A stretch of 43,444 nucleotides of DNA from Chara braunii (GCA_003427395.1 BFEA01000027.1:63761-107204); one strand, 5' to 3'. Positions 19,547 to 30,866 are shown, numbered from the stretch's first letter. The notes: generated by a model not told the origin, from the sequence alone. Made by a program: numbers and translations.

Positions 19547-19840
19547 GAGACGCCCCACGGGAGCACCGGATCAATGGTTGTTGTCAACGATTGTAGGAGC
19601 GTACTTCACGGAAGTACCGATCAAATGGTTTTTGTTAAGTTTAAAGGAGTGTACTTCACGGAAGTACCGGATCAAATGACTCTTGTTAAATTGAAAGATG
19701 TACTTCACGGAAGTATCGGTCAAACTGGCTTTTGTTAAGTTTGAAGAAGTGTACGTCTTTAAAGTACCGTATTAGTCATGCTTTGATTAAAGATATGTAC
19801 TCCTCGGGAGTACCGGATCAGTCATGCTTTGATTTCCTTC
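19547..19840. repeat. Six-copy tandem repeat, about 50-bp period, hairpin core
   Basis: Units start near 19547, 19597, 19647, 19697, 19746 and 19793. The consensus core is GTACTTCACGGAAGTACCGG, with 7-bp arms around ACG, followed by ATCAAATGG and TTTTGTTAAG. Later units are more diverged. The array ends where the gag-like sequence of gypsy element 1 begins. Confidence 0.88.
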
Positions 19841-20298
19841 ACAGGAGGAAGAGCTAGAGGGCGCAAGTCATGGCCAGCCCATCCCGGGATTGCTGATGGC
19901 GAGCCCTGGAAGGAGATGGGCATTGACCAGACAGTGTGGCAGAAAAGGTTGAACGCCAATCAATGCTTGAAATGTGGTGATCCTCATCACATTGTCTGTT
20001 CTTGCCCCGACTACCGCTACCCAAAAGGGAGCAGCCAGTAGGGGTGGCAGCTGCTCTTACAGGGCCTTCAGACTTCGACAGACAGATCAAAGCGCGCGCT
20101 GAACAGGCACCCTCCTGTCTGAAGAGCCCAATGGCAGAAGCTGATGCAGGCCCCCACCTAGATGGCTGTCTAGAGACCGCTTGTGCTAGGGTCTCTCTAG
20201 GTGGTTCCCTCGCAGGCATTGGTGATGAGCTGATCACTCGTCGCCCCGCCTGGGCTGAAATGAAGAAGAGAAGAGGACAACTAATTTTGGGAGATGTA
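19829..20298 (+). pseudogene. Gypsy 1 gag C-terminal remnant with CCHC zinc knuckle
   Basis: The frame includes CLKCGDPHHIVCSC, a canonical C-x2-C-x4-H-x4-C nucleic-acid-binding knuckle of retroelement gag. The capsid-like part that should precede it is absent. The knuckle frame stops at 20041. A second frame (from about 20002) carries on through the linker to a TAG at 20299-20301 that lies in frame with the protease. Gag would coat and package the RNA; this remnant cannot. Confidence 0.75.
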
Positions 20299-20301
20299 TA
20301 G

Positions 20302-20790
20302 ATTAGTCGGACGCAAGTAGGAGCCTTAGTGGATAGTGGCTCTACGCGTAGTTTTATTAGTAGAAGAGGATTGAAGAAGTTGCACTTAGGAATGCAGGTG
20401 CAGAAGTTGAGCGAGCCGGTAGTGAGTAGACTGGCCGATAATCGTGAGATGCGTGTGGAGGAATATGTCGAGGGGATCAAGGCATACTTCCGGTTAGAGG
20501 AGGGAAGGAAAGTAGAAAAGGTTTTGCATTCCCTCACCCTCTTAGTGGAAGACAACCATCCCTTTGACTTGATTTTAGGGACAGACTGGGGAGAATCAAC
20601 CATGGCAGGTGTCCAGATGGGTCAGCACGAGTGCTGGCTGCCCAGCCCCACCGGGGGCAAGAAAAAGATGAGGCTGTTCCATGAGTCCGGTCTAGAGTCC
20701 CACTTATCTGTTTGCTGTATGAGTGCCTCTGCGTTCGCCCGACATGTGACAAAGGAAAGTTGGAAGATCAGTTGTTTGTGGCCTATGTGA
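20302..20790 (+). pseudogene. Gypsy 1 aspartic protease domain
   Basis: VDSGSTRSFIS carries the D-S-G active site of a retropepsin (Asp codon 20332-20334). The later LILGTDWG is the typical hydrophobic Gly segment. In intact elements this enzyme cleaves the Gag-Pol polyprotein and acts as a dimer. The domain is in frame with the upstream linker except for the TAG at 20299. At about 20740-20770 the frame changes by one base, so protease and RT are no longer joined. Confidence 0.85.
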
Positions 20791-22538
20791 AACCGGTGAG
20801 TGAAGAGAGTAAGGGTGAAGACAAGACGCCGCCCCAAGTGGAGAACCTGCTGCGAGAGTTTGCTGATGTCGGAGAAGCCCCAATCGGAGTAGTAGAGGGG
20901 GACGTCAAGCACCGGATTGAAATAGAGCCCAGTAGCAAGATTCCCAGGGGCCCAGTCTATAGAATGTCTCCAAAGGAACTGGATGAACAGCGCAAGCAAC
21001 TAGATGAGCTGATTGAGAAGGGGTGGATAAAGCCCAGTTCGTCACCATACGGTGCACCGGTTCTACTCGTGCCGAAGAAAGAGGGTGAACTGCGGTTGTG
21101 TATTGATTATCGGGGATTGAATGCTATCACGGTCAAGAATGTTGAACCGTTGCCCCGGATTGATGACCTCTTAGACAGGGTGCAGGGATGTAAGTATTTC
21201 TCCAAGATAGACCTGAAGTCCGGGTACCACCATGTTGAGGTACAGCCGGAGGACCAGCACAAGACGGCCTTTAGGACTCGCTATGGTCACTACGAGTTTG
21301 TTGTAATGCCGTTTGGGTTGACCAATGCTCCTGCAACATTCCAAAGATGCATGAATGATCTGTTTAGAGATTGGTTGGATAAGTTTGTTGTAGTTTATTT
21401 AGATGATATTCTGATCTTTAGCAAGAGCTTGGAGGAGCATCAGAATCATCTACGTCAGATACTGACCAAATTGCGTGAGTCTAATTTTAAGATTAACCCG
21501 AAGAAGTGTGAGTGGGCCAAGCGTCAAGTCCTGTATTTGGGACACGTGGTAGATGGAGATGGAGTGGGACCGGAGGCCGCCAAGATAGCAGCAATTCGTG
21601 ACTGGCCAACCCCGCACACATTGACTGAGTTGCGGTCGTTCTTCGGACTGGCCAACTACTACCGGAAATTCGTTCGTAACTTCACTTTCGTTGCTGCTCC
21701 TTTGCGTCGGCTGCTGCGAAAGGAAACTGTTTGGAATTGGGACAAGGATTGTACATCAGCCTTCAAGAAGTTGAAAAAGTCCCTTATCGAGTACCCGGTC
21801 CTTAAAGTAGCTGATCCATCCTTACCGTTTGTTGTAACTACCGATGCTAGCCAGTACGGCATTGGCGCTGTTCTCCAACAGAATGATGGAGATGGGTACA
21901 GGCCCGTTGAGTTTATGTCTTGCAGGGTATACTCAGATCATGAAACTCTGCGTTGGTTGAAGACCCAGGCCCGCATGACTCCTAAGTTGACTAGGTGGGC
22001 TGGGGAGATTGATCAGTTTGATTTTGAGTTGAAACCAGTCAAGGGTAAGTACAATGTCGTTGCTGATGCATTGAGCAGACGTGCAGATTTCTTTGGTGCA
22101 ATAGTGACTTACCTAGACGTTGGCGCGGATCTGCAGCAAAAGATCAAGGCTGCATACACTGATAATCCCGTGTATAGTACGCTGATAAAGAAGGTGCAGA
22201 CCACACCTCAGGAAGTCGCTGATTTCAGAATGGTCGATGGATTGCTGTTTGAAAAGACTGATGTGCATGATAGGCTCTGCATACCGTGTAATGAAGAGGT
22301 ACGCAGTCTGATCCTAGGGGGATGCCACGATACTGAAGGCCACTTTGGCTGGCGGAAGACCTATGCTACCCTACTAAGGTCCTACACGTGGCCAGGCATG
22401 AAACATGATTGTATCACCTACATCCAAGGCTGCCAAGTATGTCAGAGGAACAAGAGTTCCACGCAGCCTCCCCTCGGACTGTTGAAAACCTTGCCTATCC
22501 CATCTGGTCCCGGTGAATCGGTGAATCTGTATCCATAG
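20712..22538 (+). pseudogene. Gypsy 1 reverse transcriptase, RNase H and integrase zinc finger
   Basis: This is the longest reading frame in the window, 608 codons. RT motifs run in order: GWIKPSSSPYGAPVLLVPKK, LCIDYRGLN, FSKIDLKSGYH, FRTRYGHYEF, the catalytic YLDD at residues 229-232, and LGHVVDG. RNase H begins with TTDAS (Asp 378) but reaches SDH (Asp 409) after only 30 intervening residues, about 35 fewer than in gypsy 2 of this window. The segment bearing the catalytic Glu is lost in frame. The integrase H-x4-H and C-x2-C zinc finger (GCHDTEGHFG, CQVCQ) is present. The frame ends at a TAG (22536-22538) produced by an 8-bp duplication at 22512-22527. Confidence 0.92.
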
Positions 22539-23626
22539 ATTTCATGGACACTAAGGTCAAGAGTCGTTGTGGGAATAGTCAGGTCATGGTCGTAGTTGAC
22601 AGGTTTAGTAAATTCGCCGTTTTTGTACCATTACCTGCTGAAGCAAAGACAGATCTGGTCATCAAAGAGTTCTTTAATCATTGGGTCAAGGATTATGGTC
22701 ACCCATTGAGCATAGTTAGTGACCGAGATACCCGATTCATAGGGGAACAGTGGCAGCAGTTAATGAAGGTCTACGGATCTAAGTTAGCTATGTCATCTGG
22801 TCGCCACCGTGAGACAAATGGCCAGACCGAGCAGATGAACAAGATTCTACAGCAAATACTGCGTATGTACATTAGACCAGATCAGGTAGATTGGGATGAA
22901 CATCTTCCCAAAGTAGCTAGTGCATATAACAACTCGGTTCACCTAGCTACCTCGCGGACCCCGAACGAGCTCCATAGAGGCTGGAGTCCCCGACGTCCCA
23001 TAGACTGTTTAAATCCGGATCAGATCCAGAGACTGCCACCTGGCACACGTGAGTTTGTCATTCAGTATGAGAAGGATTTGCAACATGTGGCTGAGAACAT
23101 TCGTAAGGCCCAGTATCAAATGATGGAACAGGCGAACAAGCACCGTCGTCCATCACAGTTTGCGATAGGTGATCTTGTCTGGGTCAAGTCTAAAGAGTTT
23201 ATTCTCGAGGAAGGGATTTCGCAGAAGTTACTACCTGCCTACAGAGGGCCGTGGCAAGTGCTAGATGTCGAAGGTGACGCAAATGGACCGCCATACACCA
23301 TCGAGATTCCACCCCATTTGCACACCTATCCCGTTTTTCACGCTTCTAAGCTCCTTCCCTATGTGACTAATGATGTATTTCCCTCGCGCAGATCTATGAT
23401 TCCACCTGATATGGACGGAAGATATGATGTCGAGAAGATTGTAGCTGAGGACACCTTCCGTACAGGTCGTAGAGGGAGGCCGCAGAGACAATACAAGGTC
23501 AGATTTGCTTATCAGGATCCCAGCGAAGATCGTTGGTTCACCAGGGATGAGTTTGTTCAGACAGCCCCTCATATAGTGTCATACTACGAGCGGGCACGCA
23601 GAGGATTGAACATCTATGATCGCTAA
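22529..23626 (+). pseudogene. Gypsy 1 integrase core and chromodomain
   Basis: The frame continues the integrase after the 8-bp duplication. The first catalytic Asp (codon 22538-22540) lies just upstream of the first ATG (22544). The second Asp is in SDRDTRF (codon 22721-22723) and the Glu in NGQTEQMN (codon 22829-22831), giving the exact D-x35-E spacing of retroviral-type integrases. After a basic linker and the FHASKLLPY region, residues about 293-348 form a chromodomain-like module (YDVEKIVAE, QYKVRF, EDRWFTRDEF). In chromoviruses this module steers integration to particular chromatin. The 360-codon frame is otherwise intact to TAA. Confidence 0.9.
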
Positions 23627-24068
23627 AGTTCTGAGTTTTCTCGGAGGACCTCGAAATTAGGCCGGTGGGAGTGAATGGATTCACACTGCAAGCTTTCCCT
23701 GTCCCGGTTACAGGGTCCTACATCATCCCAGTCCCAGGCCCCCGTCGATTAGAATCTTAGGGCCTATAGGATCAGGTGTCGCAGGCCGGTTGGCTACAGT
23801 ACCGTACAGTACCTGTAGGAGCATGTCAAGTCCCCAAAAGTACAATTTTGCAGCAACCTCACAAGAAAGTTGGGAACTTTCCCAAAATAGCATTTTGGCA
23901 AGGCAGAGGCCGAAGGAGGCCAGTACCGATTGAAGCAAGAACAAAACAGTCCACTGCAACTATATATCTTGGACTACAGTGCCAAAAGGGTCACTTGTTC
24001 ATTTCGCAGCATTGTGGAAGCGTTGCGAGAGCTTGTGCCATCAAGCGACCTGGACGAAGAAGGAGCAC

Positions 24069-24081
24069 AAGGGGGGAGAAG
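24069..24081 (+). promoter_or_regulatory. Polypurine tract candidate of gypsy 1
   Basis: AAGGGGGGAGAAG lies about 440 bp after the pol stop and is followed directly by TGCGCAG. In LTR retrotransposons such a tract primes plus-strand DNA synthesis, and the 3' LTR begins with TG right after it. The end of that LTR is not identified because no second copy exists in the window. Confidence 0.5.
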
Positions 24082-24233
24082 TGCGCAGTGCCTGGCTGTT
24101 ACAGTCAGCCATAGCCAGGCGAGAGGGGAGAGGTTCCCCGGTGGCCATAGCCACCCAGGATCAGTAAGACACACCGTAGTAGCATTCAGGGTAGATCTAC
24201 GACGTCGAGAGAGGAACAAACAGTGAGGAATAG

Positions 24234-24251
24234 TGAGGGAGGAACAGTGCA

Positions 24252-24282
<31 letters not shown>

Positions 24283-24345
24283 AAGAGACTATCGGGAGAG
24301 ACAAAGAAAGAAAGAAAGAGAGAAGAGAAGCAGCCAAGGGAGGAG
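24234..24345. repeat. GA/GAAA-rich simple sequence
   Basis: Imperfect GA and GAAA units form a purine-rich tract. The Arg-Glu frames it produces are not genes. Confidence 0.9.
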
Positions 24346-24670
24346 GAAGTTGGTTACATACCTGAGGCTTGTTGCAGTGGTTCAAACCAATATTCTCAAA
24401 CTTTTCCAATTGTATATTATTGCACCTTGAGTGGAACTTCGAATTTGCACTGTTCATGGACATCACTCCAGCTTGTGTGAACTTCATCTGATTGCTCTCA
24501 ATTTGCATGTTATATTCTAAGTTGAATCTTGAGAGTTTCATTTCACTTTCCCTCCCCCATCCTTTTTTTTGGAAGTTATTTTTATTTGAGCGTTTTGTTT
24601 TTTCCAAATGGTATGTCGTCATTTTGAATTTTTTGACTCAGGTCTGGCCATAGTTGCGGTCAATCAATCA

Positions 24671-24705
24671 ATTAGTTTTAAGTCTTTGAATGATTGATTG
24701 ATTGG

Positions 24706-24745
<40 letters not shown>

Positions 24746-24992
24746 CCTGTTGCCGCCCCCACCCCTTTCGTCCCGTCCCTCCTTCCCTCTTTCCCTCCTC
24801 CTCCCCCCCCGCATGTTTGTCAACCCCCGGCCCGGGAGAAAGGAGGTAGGGAGAAAGGAAGCAAGCAATAGCAAACTCACAAAAGGAGGAACCAGGGTAA
24901 GCATGTGTCATGTACTTTGTGTTGTAACTTCAGTCTTAGTGCAGACTTTGGGCTCAATTAGTTTTAAGTCTTTGAATGATTGATTGATTGGG

Positions 24993-25034
<42 letters not shown>

Positions 25035-25360
25035 CTTGTTGCCGTCCCCACCCCTTTCGTCCCGTCCCTCCTTCCCTCTTTCCCTCCTCATCCCCCCCCG
25101 CATGTTTGTCAACCCCCGGCCCGGGAGAAAGGAAGCAAGCAGTAGCAAACTCACAAAAGGAGGAACAAGGGTAAGCAGGTGCCATGTACTTTGTGTTGTA
25201 ACTTCAGTCTCAGTGCAGACTTTGTGCTCTAACTTCAGTCTCAGTGCTCATGTTGTCTCCACTCTTCAAAGGAGAAGAAAGAAAAAGGGCAAGCGAAAAA
25301 GGAAGCAAGCAGTAGCAGACCCACAAAAGGAGGAACAAGGGTAAGCAGGTGTCATGTACG
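24671..25360. repeat. Tandem duplication with 286-bp offset plus a partial third copy
   Basis: Copy 1 (24671-24956) and copy 2 (24957 to about 25240) both begin TTAGTTTTAAGTCTTTGAAT. They continue through (GATT)3, a (GA)n tract (24711-24742 and 24997-25031), a C-rich stretch, AACCCCCGGCCCGGGAGAAA and ACAAAAGGAGGAAC. A partial third copy of the last part lies at about 25290-25360. An inverted AATC/GATT pair (24661-24670 and 24691-24700) precedes copy 1. Confidence 0.88.
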
Positions 25361-27823
25361 TCTCGACATCAGCAGGGTCTGATCCCAAAACATGGAAGGT
25401 TTGTTCTGCTCATTTTTTCCTACTCAATAACACATGCGGGCATGTGATCAGAATTTCTGCCAGTAAGGAAACTGAGGTAGGGAAGGAGGGAAGGGAATTT
25501 GTGGTGCCTTTTTAGTGTCTACTGTTTCAACTGAGAGAAATTTTAGTACCACTCTTTTTCTGATTCTGAAGGAGGAGATCCTGTCTTATTTTAACATTGT
25601 TTTTGGTTCTTTGGTCAGGATGGCCACGTTAGAGAGTGATCTCTAAAGAAAAACGTTGGCGTTTGCTGCAAGGGATGGAGGCAGGGAGGGAGGGAAGGGT
25701 CACCCTAGATCAGCGTGAGTTACATCAAGCAACCTTAATATGCGACGCTACTTCTGAACGTAGACCCTGTTCAACAGCACTCTTGTTATGTATTTTTTCT
25801 CTGCATATGAGATAGTGATGTTGAACCCAGGCGAAGGGTTTTATCTCCTTCTTTTGTTCAGATCATCTGATTGAGCAACTGCGGTCTTTGTTTCAGCACT
25901 TCATGGGTGTACCAACTGACCTACGGACGTTGGTTATCTCCTTTTGACCAATACCACCTTTCCTTTCTTTTCTTGTGTTTACTGTGGTTTCTAATGGATG
26001 CTGGACCCGGTTGCAACAGGTGCACCTCCCTCCCCAAATGGAACAGAGCTACTGTACAAAGAAACAAAGAAAATAAAAAACAAAGGGAGGGTATGTCGGT
26101 GTCCCATTGGTGAGAGCACAGTGGTCAAGTTCATCCATTTATGCAATTGGTTGTGTTTTGTTTCTCATTCATGGTAAACCCAAAACCAACGGTGGCCAGT
26201 CACCCGGTTGCCAGTCAGCACCCTTTGATATGCATGTAGGGGACTGACCGATTGACTGCCCGATTGACCGACTGACTGACCTACCGACCGATTAACTAAC
26301 CGACAAACCAACCGAATGACAGACAGACAAAACACAGACTGACTGGACAGAGAGGATCAGCTGCAACAGGGTTTATTAACAAACATGACACCTAACTGAA
26401 AGTATGCTTGAAAGGTAGAATTTTCATCTAACTACATTGTTTCCCTTCCATACGATACGACTACTTTCAATTTTACTTGCATTGGTCACTTGTCAGACAT
26501 GTTTTACGCTTTCCTCCCAAGGGTGGATACCTTTCCTTCCTTGTGTCCTTTTGGATTGCAGGTGACCGACTACAAGTGGAATATATCTACTATAAAGTTG
26601 TTTGTCAGCCTCCAGGCGACAACAATTGTCCTCCTGAAGTCATGCTTTGAAGGTGCTGATGGTATCAGGGGTTTGTGTTTGGCGGTGGATGCATCCACAT
26701 TTCTGTTTGGGAGGTCATGGTGGCGGGTTTCTTTGTTAGAGGGAATTTTGCAGCAGGACGGTGCTTTGCATACCCCTTATGGCGTTGGATCACAACGTAC
26801 AGATTTTGGTGCTGGATGACAGCGTGCCCCGTTTTGTGTTCGGGGGAAGACGCTAGCTGCCTTGCCGCCAACACGCACAGGACATGAGCGAGCAGAGTGG
26901 GGTATGCAGCAAGGAGCAGAGAAGTGTGGAGCGGTGCAACGGGTTAACAGCCACCTCATGCTACATCTGATTTTTCCCCCCAGTGTCGGCACTGTTGTAA
27001 TGGCATCGCAGTAGCGGGCACATTATAATGTGGATCTAGGCCGCCTGTGGCCATACGGCCTACATCTGGAAACTTTTTGAAACCCGGTGTCAGTACATAA
27101 CGGCTAAATGGGTCAGTTCGACTGCAAAGGATTGTCTTGTTGTGATGCTGTCCTCTACCTTCCATTCGTGATGTGACTATTGTCTAGTTGCCCAGTGTGT
27201 TGCCCTGCTCTCTTGCTCTCTCTCTTGCTCTCTCTCTCTCTCTCTTGCGTTCACATGTGCACGCATGCCTGAGTTGGGGGTTGGGAAAGAGAGAGGATTG
27301 ATGTATTTTTTGCTTTTTTTGAATCTGAAAAATGGGAGACATACAATATGAAAAGGAGGGCGGGCAAGAGGTTCATGCCAGGACAAAGAAGAGAAAGGAG
27401 GAGAGGTCATTGGGGAGGAGGAGGAGAAGAATATCCATTTGTTAGAGAACCTTTTCTATAGACCTTAATAAGTAAGGATGGGATGTGGAGAGAGAGAGAG
27501 AGAGAGAGAGAGGAGCACAGGAGGACCAAGGACCGGAACAGGTCATAACTACAAGGAGCGATTGGCATGATGGTGGATAGGATACCACTTGCTTTTTCAA
27601 GTTTTCTTTCCTTGCGTCGTTTATTGTCTTTTTCTCAAACCGAGTCCTCTTTTTCCTTGCTTTTTTGGTTCAAAGAATACTTATCATGTGGACTTCTGAA
27701 ATATGTTGTCTTCATTCAGATTGCCTATATCTGCCGCCAAAGCCTGTTGTCCCTTCAAATATTTAGAATTCTATATCTGATCATTGTGACTTACATCGAT
27801 CTCTTGATCATTGTATGCATTCA

Positions 27824-27890
<67 letters not shown>

Positions 27891-30421
27891 AGGGTGAACG
27901 ATAAGATAAAGCACAAGCAGACCGGAACAATACAGAGACGATTAGCACCGCCCCTCCGCAAGGATGACACACATAAATCGAGAGGACGTTTTTTTTTTCC
28001 TTATCACGGCTATGTTCTTAATACTGTAAGGTGGATGGAAGATGAAAGACAGGGGAAGAAGAAGGATTGGGAATTAGGTAACTGACAGAGGAGGTGCAGA
28101 AGTATGAAGGGGTGTTGCAGGGATGAGAGAGGAGGGTACGCATAATGAAGGGTTGGGGGGCTGGGAGGGAGTTGCTAGGGAAGTGGTCGTGGGGTGGGCA
28201 CAAGAGAAATGGTTGTGGTGACGCTCTCTCCTCTCTCCCTCGTCTTCCTCCTCTCTTACCTGCTCTTCCCCATCCTCCCATGCCTGTCTTCTCTTGGCAA
28301 GACTCCCTCATAGCTAGGAATGAACTGTGCATCAACATCAGTGCACGTGATTAAGTTGAAAACTAGGAGTACTGGGGACGTATAAGACTCGGAGTCTGTA
28401 ATCTCCGACCAAAATGGAATAGGGCACACTCATAGTGAGACTTTTTCCCTTGAATCAATAACAGTTGACAGATACATCCTGGAAAAATCCAGTTGTGGGA
28501 ATGCCCTTACCTTGGCAAGAATACCCTGATGATCAATGTGTATTAACTAACTTTTGGCCCGCTGCCAATCAATGCAAGAGCAGTGACAATGATAACACAG
28601 AGATAAAAAGGATAAATGAAGGACATAGGAAACTATGGCAAAGAAGCATATCACGGCTCCCTCGTCCTTGTTTTTTTCTCCCTTTTGTCTGCGGCTCCTG
28701 GTCTGTTCTTTGTGACTGTATATGTTGTGTTTTGGTGGCAATGTCCATGACGTCTCTTCCTCTCCTCTCAACTTTGTTTGTACATTTACATGCTGAAAAT
28801 GAAGATATACTCGTGGTTGTATCCCTTGTTTCTTTCCATCTTTCCTTCAGAAGGAGAACCACACATCTGTAAAGTTTTTGCAAGATACAACTTGAGAAGA
28901 GTGGCACGAAGAACTTCAAAAGAAATGATTCCTGCGCTGAAAATAAGTGAGTGACTTTTTTACGCCAACAACTATTGTGATTGTGCTTCTTTACAATACC
29001 CTCCGCGCTCCTCTCCGTCCTCTCTTCCTCAACAGTTCTCACATCCCTTGTCCCCACCCTAGCTTTCTCCGTCCTTAACTCCTACTCCTCCCTTCTCCCA
29101 CCTCTCTGCTCCCTGCATCCTCCTCCCCCTCCGCCCCGCTTACCCCTTCTTCTGCTTCGCCAGTCATATAGTTGATCATACGTTAAGCTCCCTACATGCC
29201 TCCTCATGCATGTTTTGGCTTATGATGTCCTGGAAATTAGGATGTCATGTGTGCTTGAATTTGCGTCACTTTTGGGATCAGGTATTGTGCGTAAAGATCT
29301 GTGGGAAAAAAATTGTTTGTGCTGGATCCGCGGTTGAGTGGTCCATTATCACTCATCGCACTCATGTAGGTGTGCTCGACTGTGATTCTTGTCTCCCCTC
29401 TATTCTTCAATATTTCTTGTGTCCTTTACCATGCTCTATTTCCAGTTCCCATGTTTGTTTTCCATGCTCTGCTACTTCTTTTTTTACCAACTCACCCTTG
29501 TTATCATCCCCTTGTTCTTCTTTCTCCTTTTGGTACTTTTGTTCTTCCCTAGGAGTACCATTCAGTGACACAACTGAATGGTAACAGGCGTGTATGGATC
29601 ATACATGGATGTTCTTTGAATGTGAACGTGTTCTTGCTTAGGCCTTGAAGTTGCTCCATGATAACAAGTCCAACTTTAAAGAGGTCAACGAGGTGAGAGA
29701 CGTTATGAAGCACTTTTTGTAGAAGAATTGAGTAGACCTCAATGAGTTTGATGATGTTCATATGACGTACTCGAGTCTGCCTCTGGAAACGATGATTTTT
29801 TTGTAGATCACAACGATAACATCCAGTAAATCTTTTTGCAAAAAGAAAGGGTATGCTCATGGTACTGTGCGAGACTTTTGTCAGTCCAGTCGTCCATCAG
29901 AATGTGTATCCCGCTTGCCCACCCTTGGTTCTCCTTTCTTGAATTGTTTTCCCTAGTTGCCCCCTTTCCTTCTTTCTTCTCTTGGTATGTCAGAAGATGA
30001 AAGCACAATGTAGTCCCTGAAATTAGTATCTCGGGCATGACTCTGAAATGAAGTGGTTTGAGAAATGAGGCCCGGTAGAACTGAATGCATTTGCTAAAAT
30101 AACTTTGAATAAGGTATGTAAATGAGTCATCTACAATACCCTCACGAACCCATCTGCCGATCCAGCATGAGCTCCCCACTTACCCTCTATTGGGTCTTTC
30201 TAGCTTCCCCCTTATATGCCCTTACCAACCCTTTCTTTCTTGTTTTCTCTTCATATTTCTTTCCAGAAGATCAAAGAGGGTTGTTTCGGGATAGAGTTTG
30301 GGATCCACTAGTCAGAGCAGCAAAAGCATTATTGCTAAATGTCTTTTATTTCCATTTTATGTCAAGTTGGTGGGTAATTATGCGCCATTTTTTATTTGGG
30401 AATCGCATAGGGAAATGAAAG
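25361..30421. other. Long spacer with simple repeats and possible isolated exons
   Basis: No protein family is recognised. It contains a degenerate tetranucleotide stretch (26240-26345), CT tracts at 27215-27245, and GA tracts at 27491-27512 and 27824-27887. Several sites look like good splice acceptors (pyrimidine run then CAG), for example before 25893, 26562, 28852 and 30268. The clearest open segment bounded by both splice signals is 29642-29692. These may be exons of a host gene I cannot identify, or chance. Confidence 0.4.
29642..29692 (+). other. Candidate 51-nt exon
   Basis: A TTGCTTAG acceptor precedes and GAG|GTGAGA follows an open segment of exactly 17 codons reading ALKLLHDNKSNFKEVNE. 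It looks like a helical repeat segment, but I cannot assign a family. It may be chance; the flanking exons are not identified. Confidence 0.25.
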
Positions 30422-30866
30422 TCATTGACATACTTCAGTTGTTCTTATTTTGCAGGAGTTAGCAGCTCCATCAGCTGCAACGAGGGCAGTCTCATTGTCC
30501 ACATCAACAGGGGCAGGTGCACATAATTTGAGCAAGAGGGATGGGTCAATCGCCTGGACAGGATCTATCCCATTTTTTAATCTCATTTGTGACAAGATGA
30601 AAAATTCCTGCTTGCAGCCAGAAAATTCATCAACTTGGACTACATATGTTTGTTTGTAAATCATATGGTGCTTCTGTTTGGGCTAGCAAACTACTTGCCA
30701 AGTCAGGATCCATCACAATACTATGGGCCCAACCACCTTGGGCATTCTTGCAGGCCATTTTGATTTTTCTCCCCCTAACAGTGGACAATGTTTTGCACAG
30801 GGACGTGCCCAGATTCAACCTCAATGTCTTACTTGAGAATATTTGAGGGATACAATGGGGTTTCAA
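30422..30866 (-). other. Possible coding remnant, two adjacent minus-strand frames
   Basis: Two overlapping minus-strand frames (30630-30866 and 30422-30664) read like ordinary protein, for example GGWAHSIVMDPDLASSLLAQ and DEFSGCKQEFFILSQ, with one frame change between them. They lie just outside the 3' LTR of gypsy 2. I do not recognise the family. An old transposase or a host exon are both possible. The plus strand of the same stretch is also open after a TTTTGCAG acceptor, so the coding strand is uncertain. Confidence 0.3.

Larger units (their letters stand above)
19829..24081 (+). mobile_element. Ty3/gypsy chromovirus-type retrotransposon 1, decayed and without a 5' LTR
   Basis: The domain order gag zinc knuckle, protease, RT, RNase H, integrase, chromodomain identifies a Ty3/gypsy chromovirus-like element. 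A purine tract (24069-24081, AAGGGGGGAGAAG) followed by TG marks the probable start of a 3' LTR. I found no matching 5' LTR, primer-binding site or full gag upstream; the sequence there is a 50-bp tandem array. A nonsense codon, at least two frame changes, an 8-bp tandem duplication and a shortened RNase H show it cannot make an intact polyprotein. Confidence 0.88.

Noticed and set aside
18841-19600. 5' LTR for gypsy 1
   Set aside because: I looked for repeats of the sequence after the 24069 polypurine tract and found none upstream.
19547-19840. Possible CRISPR-like array
   Set aside because: Whole 50-bp units are repeated with gradual divergence. There are no unique spacers between constant repeats, and the context is eukaryotic.
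19854-20603. 249-codon minus-strand frame
   Set aside because: It lies opposite the gag/protease sequence of gypsy 1, has no recognisable domain and is a shadow of the plus-strand coding bias.
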